Of a DNA stretch of 7,591 bases, positions 4,869 through 7,591 are shown one piece after another. The position numbers and the translations under genes are program-made. Every line of letters begins with the position of its first letter. The first letter of the stretch is position 1. The stretch covers positions 1 to 7,591 of the forward strand of contig JABHDC010000072.1 of the NCBI GenBank assembly GCA_018673255.1, in the 5' to 3' direction. Origin of the DNA: Gemmatimonadota bacterium (GTDB lineage: Bacteria > Latescibacterota > UBA2968 > UBA8231). The notes under the pieces are model-generated. The model was not told where the DNA came from, made no database searches, and saw only the letters and a program-made list of their open reading frames with translations.

Positions 4869-6881
4869 ATGCCCAAAGACCTCTACATCGCCACCAACGG
4901 CCGTGACACCAACGCCGGCACAAAGTCCCGTCCTTTCGCGACACTGACTCGCGCCCAGGTTGCCCTGCGCAAGCTTCCCGCCACCGAACACCCCGGCAGC
5001 ACGATCTGGATGAACGGCGGCGACTACACTCTCACGCAAACCTTCGCACTCACCTCCAAAGACTCAGGCACCACCGACGCACCGGTGACATTGCGCGCCG
5101 TCGAAGGTGACACGGTCCGCCTCCTCGGGGGCACAGTCGTCGAAGACTTCCAACCCGTCACCGATCCGGCCATCCTGTCACGCCTCGCACCCAGGGCGCG
5201 ACGATCTGTCAGGCAGCTCGACCTCAAGAAGCTCGGCCTCAAGAATCTCAGCCCCATGCACTCCCGCGGATTCAGTCGGGCCATCACGCCGGCGCACGTG
5301 GAGTTGTTCTTCAATGGTCAACCCATGACCGTTGCCCGCTGGCCCAATGCCGGCGACGAGGAGCCCTTTGTCCGCATGGCCGGGTTCCCGGAAGGATCTG
5401 GATCTGACGATGGTCACGGCTCCGAGCTCGGGTCGCTGGAAGCTGGATTCCACTTCGAGGGGGATCGGCCCGCGACCTGGGCAGCCAGTGATGACATCTG
5501 GGTGCACGGATACTGGGCCTACGACTGGGCCAACAGCTACGAGCGCATTGCCGCGATCGATCATGAGACGCGCCATATCCGCACGCACAAGCCCTATGGC
5601 CTCTACGGCATCCGGCCTGGCAACCGGATCTACTTCCTCAACGTCCTCGAAGAACTCGATGAACCGGGGGAATACTACGTCGACCGCAAGGCGGGGATCC
5701 TCTACTTCTGGCCACCCGGTCCATTGAAGAAGGCTGAGGTCATGCTGTCCTTGCTGGAACAGCCGCTGATCTCTCTGCGTTCAGCCAAACACGTAGTGAT
5801 CCGTGATCTCACCCTTGCCGCCACGCGGGGACACGGCATCACCATCAAGGGCGGCAGCCACTGCCTGGTCGCCGGCTGCACCATTGGCAACACCGGCAAC
5901 TACGGCGTCTTCGTCGATGGCGGCACCGACCACGGCGTGCAATCCTGTGAGATCTACAACAATGGGGATGGTGGCGTCAGCCTGACTGGCGGTGATCGAC
6001 ACGCGCTGAAACCGAGCCGGCACTTCGTCCACAACTGCCACCTCCATCACCAGGCCCGGTGGTCCCGTTGTTATGTGCCTTCCGTGATCATGGCGGGTGT
6101 GGGCACGCGCATCTCCAACAACCACATCCACGATCACCCGCACTGCCCCATCCTCTTCACGGGCAATGGCCACATCGTCGAATACAATGACATCCACGAC
6201 GTCTGCCACGAAACCGGCGACGTGGGCGCCATCTACACCGGCCGCGACTGGACCTACCGCGACAACATCATCCGCTACAACTATCTCCATGACATCCACG
6301 GACCGGGCATGCTCGGCTCCATCGCCGTCTACCTCGACGACTGCGTCAGCGGCATCACCGTCTTCGGCAACATCTTCAAGACCACGCAATTGGCCACGTT
6401 CATCGGCGGTGGCCGCGACTGCATCGTGCAGAACAATCTCTTCATCGATACCCACCCCGCCGTACAGATCGACGGCCGCGGCCTGTCACCGAGCGAAGTC
6501 TGGCAGAACATGGTCAACCACACCATGCAGGAACGACTGCTGGAGATGGATCATCACAACCCACCCTATTCGACCCGTTATCCGCAGTTGATGGAGATCG
6601 ACCGCTGGCTCGCCGCCGGCAAAGGCGTTCCGCCTGAGGGCAACCGCATCACCGGCAACATCTTCATCAGTGGGCAGTGGCTCAAGGTTCACTGGGAGGC
6701 CCGCGAGGAACTCGTCGACGTGCGCGACAACTGGCTCAAGGGTGATCCCGGCTTCGTGAATCCTCAGAATCCCGAGAAGTCACGCTTCGCCCTGCGCCAC
6801 GATGCTCCCGTGCTCCGAGCCATCGGTTTCCAGCATCTGCCCGTAGAGCGAATCGGCCAGGTCAGGGACGAGTATCGGTAG
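4869..6881 (+). CDS. Right-handed parallel beta-helix repeat protein, possible glycoside hydrolase
   Basis: This 670-residue protein resembles large beta-helix proteins of carbohydrate-degrading environmental bacteria. The N-terminus has the DUF1565-like block DLYIATNGRDTNAGTKSRPF (4-23), followed by IWMNGGDYTLTQTF and DSGTTDAPVTLRA. A middle module carries AHVELFFNGQPMTVARWPN. The helix region, at about 300-540, has repeated coils such as HGITIKGGSHCLVAGCTIGN, ISNNHIHDHPHCPILFTGNG, HIVEYNDIHDVCHETGDVGA and IIRYNYLHDIHGPG. The C-terminus ends GDPGFVNPQNPEKSRFAL and FQHLPVERIG, common closing motifs of the family. I suspect relation to GH141-type enzymes, but no catalytic residue can be assigned. 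ATG 4869 was chosen by the family start; no clear ribosome binding site is seen, and a TTG at 4845 adds eight residues. Neither start gives a signal peptide, and an in-frame stop at 4836-4838 blocks extension. It lies outside the cassette array. Confidence 0.85.
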   Translation: MPKDLYIATNGRDTNAGTKSRPFATLTRAQVALRKLPATEHPGSTIWMNGGDYTLTQTFALTSKDSGTTDAPVTLRAVEGDTVRLLGGTVVEDFQPVTDPAILSRLAPRARRSVRQLDLKKLGLKNLSPMHSRGFSRAITPAHVELFFNGQPMTVARWPNAGDEEPFVRMAGFPEGSGSDDGHGSELGSLEAGFHFEGDRPATWAASDDIWVHGYWAYDWANSYERIAAIDHETRHIRTHKPYGLYGIRPGNRIYFLNVLEELDEPGEYYVDRKAGILYFWPPGPLKKAEVMLSLLEQPLISLRSAKHVVIRDLTLAATRGHGITIKGGSHCLVAGCTIGNTGNYGVFVDGGTDHGVQSCEIYNNGDGGVSLTGGDRHALKPSRHFVHNCHLHHQARWSRCYVPSVIMAGVGTRISNNHIHDHPHCPILFTGNGHIVEYNDIHDVCHETGDVGAIYTGRDWTYRDNIIRYNYLHDIHGPGMLGSIAVYLDDCVSGITVFGNIFKTTQLATFIGGGRDCIVQNNLFIDTHPAVQIDGRGLSPSEVWQNMVNHTMQERLLEMDHHNPPYSTRYPQLMEIDRWLAAGKGVPPEGNRITGNIFISGQWLKVHWEAREELVDVRDNWLKGDPGFVNPQNPEKSRFALRHDAPVLRAIGFQHLPVERIGQVRDEYR

Positions 6882-7212
6882 CGGCTTCTGTCGCTAGGGG
6901 CTTCTCGCCCCGAGTGCCGGAAACGGACGCCCAGAGCCCATATCAACGTCTTCTCTTTGCAGCGCTTCTTCTTCGCGCAGGATCCTGCCACCCGTCCCGT
7001 CGGTGCGAGAGGTCGACGGGCATGCACGGCTCCCTCCAGCCGCACCGGAAGCCATCACAGAACCCAGTGACTCGGCGCAGTTTGTCGAGGCACGCCAGCT
7101 TGACGAATCACTGCAGAGCACACCCCAGCTATCAATCGGAGCCGTGTGCCCCGAGACCCCTCGCACTGACGGGGCGGGCAGGAACTGACAGAAACAGATG
7201 TCAGGCCCTGGA
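6882..7212. other. Intergenic region without recognisable gene
   Basis: Both flanking genes are read toward this 331-bp stretch. It contains GGGGC/GCCCC (6897-6911, 5-nt loop) just after the beta-helix gene, a possible weak terminator. CTGACA/TGTCAG (7185-7204, 8-nt loop) comes just after the NUDIX gene. Open frames here, such as 7003-7188 on the plus strand and 6894-7223 on the minus strand, show no family motif and are probably chance. Confidence 0.6.
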
Positions 7213-7220
7213 TCAGGCCT
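7185..7220 (-). terminator. Putative terminator hairpins after the NUDIX gene
   Basis: Two adjacent inverted repeats stand at the end of the minus-strand gene: AGGCC/GGCCT (7203-7220), which overlaps the stop codon, and CTGACA/TGTCAG (7185-7204), which follows it. They share two bases and could be alternative stems. There is no T tract on the minus strand, so intrinsic termination is uncertain. Confidence 0.3.
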
Positions 7221-7591
7221 CATCCATCAGGAAGAAGAGCAGCGCCGTCAGTGAGAACCCATCTCTGATCTGCTGATTGCGGATCATGGCTCTCACTTCC
7301 TCGATCGACTTCCAGTACACGGCCTGGATCTCATTGCCATCAAAGTCTCCCGGCTCGCCCGTCGCCCGACAGTGTGCCACATGGAAGGTCCTATTCGACA
7401 TCCCATTCTCGGGATTGAACGAACACAGATGACGCACGTCTGTCGTCTCGTATCCTGATTCCTCGCGCACCTCCCGCTGCGCCGCCGGTAGAATCTCTTC
7501 GCCTTTGTCGATCATGCCCGCCGGCACCTCCCACTCCACCGAGTCGGACACGTAGCGAAGAACCTCAACCATGAGGATCTCACCGGAGTCA
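7213..7591 (-). CDS. NUDIX hydrolase (ADP-ribose pyrophosphatase-like), start outside window
   Basis: The reading frame carries a perfect NUDIX box (GX5EX7REUXEEXGU) in GMIDKGEEILPAAQREVREE followed by SGY. This is the metal-binding catalytic helix that hydrolyses nucleoside diphosphates linked to another group. EWEVPAGMID before it and the following NPENGMSNRTFHVAHC stretch suggest the ADP-ribose/sugar-nucleotide pyrophosphatase branch. The substrate is not certain. An ATG at 7572 is possible, but the frame stays open to the window edge with DSGEIL before it. This reads like the end of the first NUDIX beta-strand, so the true start is probably beyond 7591 and the gene is partial here. It is convergent with the beta-helix gene. 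Confidence 0.9.
   Translation of the reverse strand, partial: DSGEILMVEVLRYVSDSVEWEVPAGMIDKGEEILPAAQREVREESGYETTDVRHLCSFNPENGMSNRTFHVAHCRATGEPGDFDGNEIQAVYWKSIEEVRAMIRNQQIRDGFSLTALLFFLMDEA

Noticed and set aside
4035..5039. Long minus-strand open frame of 334 residues
   Set aside because: It is antisense to intI and the beta-helix gene, a product of high GC codon bias, and has no domain pattern.
5781..6455. Minus-strand open frame of 224 residues rich in V, D and A
   Set aside because: It is antisense to the beta-helix repeats; its composition mirrors the opposite-strand codons.
6894..7223. Minus-strand frame of 109 residues and plus-strand frame 7003-7188
   Set aside because: No ribosome binding site or family motif could be seen, and they overlap each other in a gap between convergent genes.

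Overview
The window looks like the integrase end of a chromosomal (sedentary) integron in a moderately GC-rich environmental bacterium, followed by ordinary chromosomal genes. The lineage cannot be fixed. The long integron-type integrase and the large right-handed beta-helix protein would fit Planctomycetes, Verrucomicrobia, Hydrogenedentes or similar groups, but this is inference.

Layout, right to left from the integrase: intI (3405-4688, + strand) carries all tyrosine-recombinase catalytic residues and the integron-specific insertion. To its left lies the attI region, with a core site at 3123-3129, and then an array that runs leftward with its attC sites oriented on the minus strand. Cassette 1 (2092-3128) carries a PIN-domain toxin and its small downstream partner. 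Cassette 2 (1450-2091) carries an AT-rich gene for a protein like nucleoside 2-deoxyribosyltransferases. Cassette 3 (363-1449) carries a frameshifted small protein on the minus strand and a brnT-brnA toxin-antitoxin pair on the plus strand. Three attC-like sites (2086-2210, 1444-1526, 357-428) and the attI junction share the minus-strand core GTTATGY. A possible fourth cassette (from 362 downward) holds the start of an exported protein. It is cut at about 118/119 by what looks like the end of an IS21-type insertion sequence, made of five 23-bp repeats that run off the left edge.

Right of intI are a 670-residue beta-helix protein without an evident signal peptide (4869-6881, +), a 331-bp gap without a recognisable gene, and a NUDIX hydrolase on the minus strand whose start lies beyond the right edge.

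The integrase is expected to excise and insert cassettes at the attC/attI cores. Two of the three complete cassettes carry toxin-antitoxin pairs, cargo known to stabilise large cassette arrays. The second cassette may encode a nucleotide- or NAD-processing enzyme. The frameshift and the insertion sequence suggest that the distal part of the array is decaying.
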